Shown here piece by piece: positions 63,862 through 64,000 of a stretch of DNA of 64,000 nucleotides. The translations under genes and the position numbers were made by a program. The notes under the pieces were generated by a model, which saw only the letters and a list, made by a program, of their open reading frames with translations, searched no databases and had not been told where the DNA came from. Source of the stretch: Acidobacteriaceae bacterium (lineage in GTDB: Bacteria > Acidobacteriota > Terriglobia > Terriglobales > Acidobacteriaceae); assembly GCA_003134435.1 (NCBI GenBank), contig PLBE01000062.1, positions 32,645-96,644 on the forward strand. Direction: 5' to 3'. How positions within the stretch are numbered: the stretch's first letter is position 1; each line of letters begins with the position of its first letter.

Positions 63862-64000
63862 TCGATTTCCTCACCCTCCGTCTCTCCGCCACACCTCCAA
63901 CGCATCCCTTCTGCCCAGGCTACCGTCTGCGCCAGCGTTGTCGCCGCAGCACCACAATGCTACTTGACGCCTCGGCTACGTCAAGGCTCTACCTTCAAAT

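Overview
The window looks like a chromosomal segment of an Acidobacteriota (Acidobacteriia/Terriglobia-type) bacterium. This rests on high G+C and on gene types abundant in that group: a very large TonB-dependent receptor with an N-terminal carboxypeptidase-regulatory-like domain, a secreted VWA protein, a DUF5666-type protein, a FecR protein with Trp/Tyr/Gly-rich repeats, BlaI/M56 pairs, and a small Cys-motif protein. No rRNA, tRNA, IS element, prophage or CRISPR array was seen. The taxonomic call is an inference.

Layout. 1-1668: 3' part of eutB and complete eutC (ethanolamine ammonia-lyase), convergent with a Tat-exported spermidine-dehydrogenase-like flavoprotein (1635-3617). 4114-5481: an unusual fusion of a thioredoxin-like [2Fe-2S] ferredoxin and an O-methyltransferase. 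5928-11687: uptake [NiFe]-hydrogenase operon of Hyb type (small subunit, FeS protein, NrfD-like membrane subunit, large subunit, maturation protease). It faces a convergent hypCDEABF operon (18279-12438) that ends in a vapBC module. 18566-20944: FecR/His-Gly-rich secreted protein with a clear terminator. 21233-25419: sensor kinase, sigma54 activator and MFS transporter. 25632-28762: glnB-type PII and glnD. 28793-34646: three Gly-rich envelope proteins (VWA, DUF5666-like, TonB receptor). 34657-39499: argCBDAJ arginine operon with four-base overlaps at three junctions and AT-rich tandem boxes upstream. 39911-41635: Amt ammonium transporter. 41686-44391: GAF-glucan phosphorylase fusion. 44862-48514: HtrA protease and a BlaI-M56 pair. 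48625-60860: a glycan locus with GH144-like and GH39-like enzymes, SSS transporter, cellobiose phosphorylase (GH94), mannosylglucose phosphorylase (GH130), cellobiose 2-epimerase and a LacI regulator. 61073-63861: small Cys-motif protein, beta-barrel-like protein and a succinate-semialdehyde-dehydrogenase-like enzyme.

How the parts work together. Three candidate regulons can be read from the DNA. (i) Three palindromes centred on CpG, lying before GH39, between the SSS transporter and GH94, and between the epimerase and lacI, suggest one LacI regulon for phosphorolytic use of cello- and manno-oligosaccharides. (ii) Two near-identical dyads of form AACTA-N6-TAGTT lie just upstream of blaI and of htrA, suggesting that the BlaI-M56 system controls the HtrA protease. 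(iii) CRP/FNR-like dyads sit upstream of both the hydrogenase structural operon and the hyp operon. Nitrogen control is also concentrated here: PII, GlnD, Amt, arginine synthesis and amine breakdown.

The best candidates for something undescribed are the BlaI-M56-HtrA circuit, the GAF-phosphorylase fusion, the ferredoxin-methyltransferase fusion and the shared LacI palindromes.
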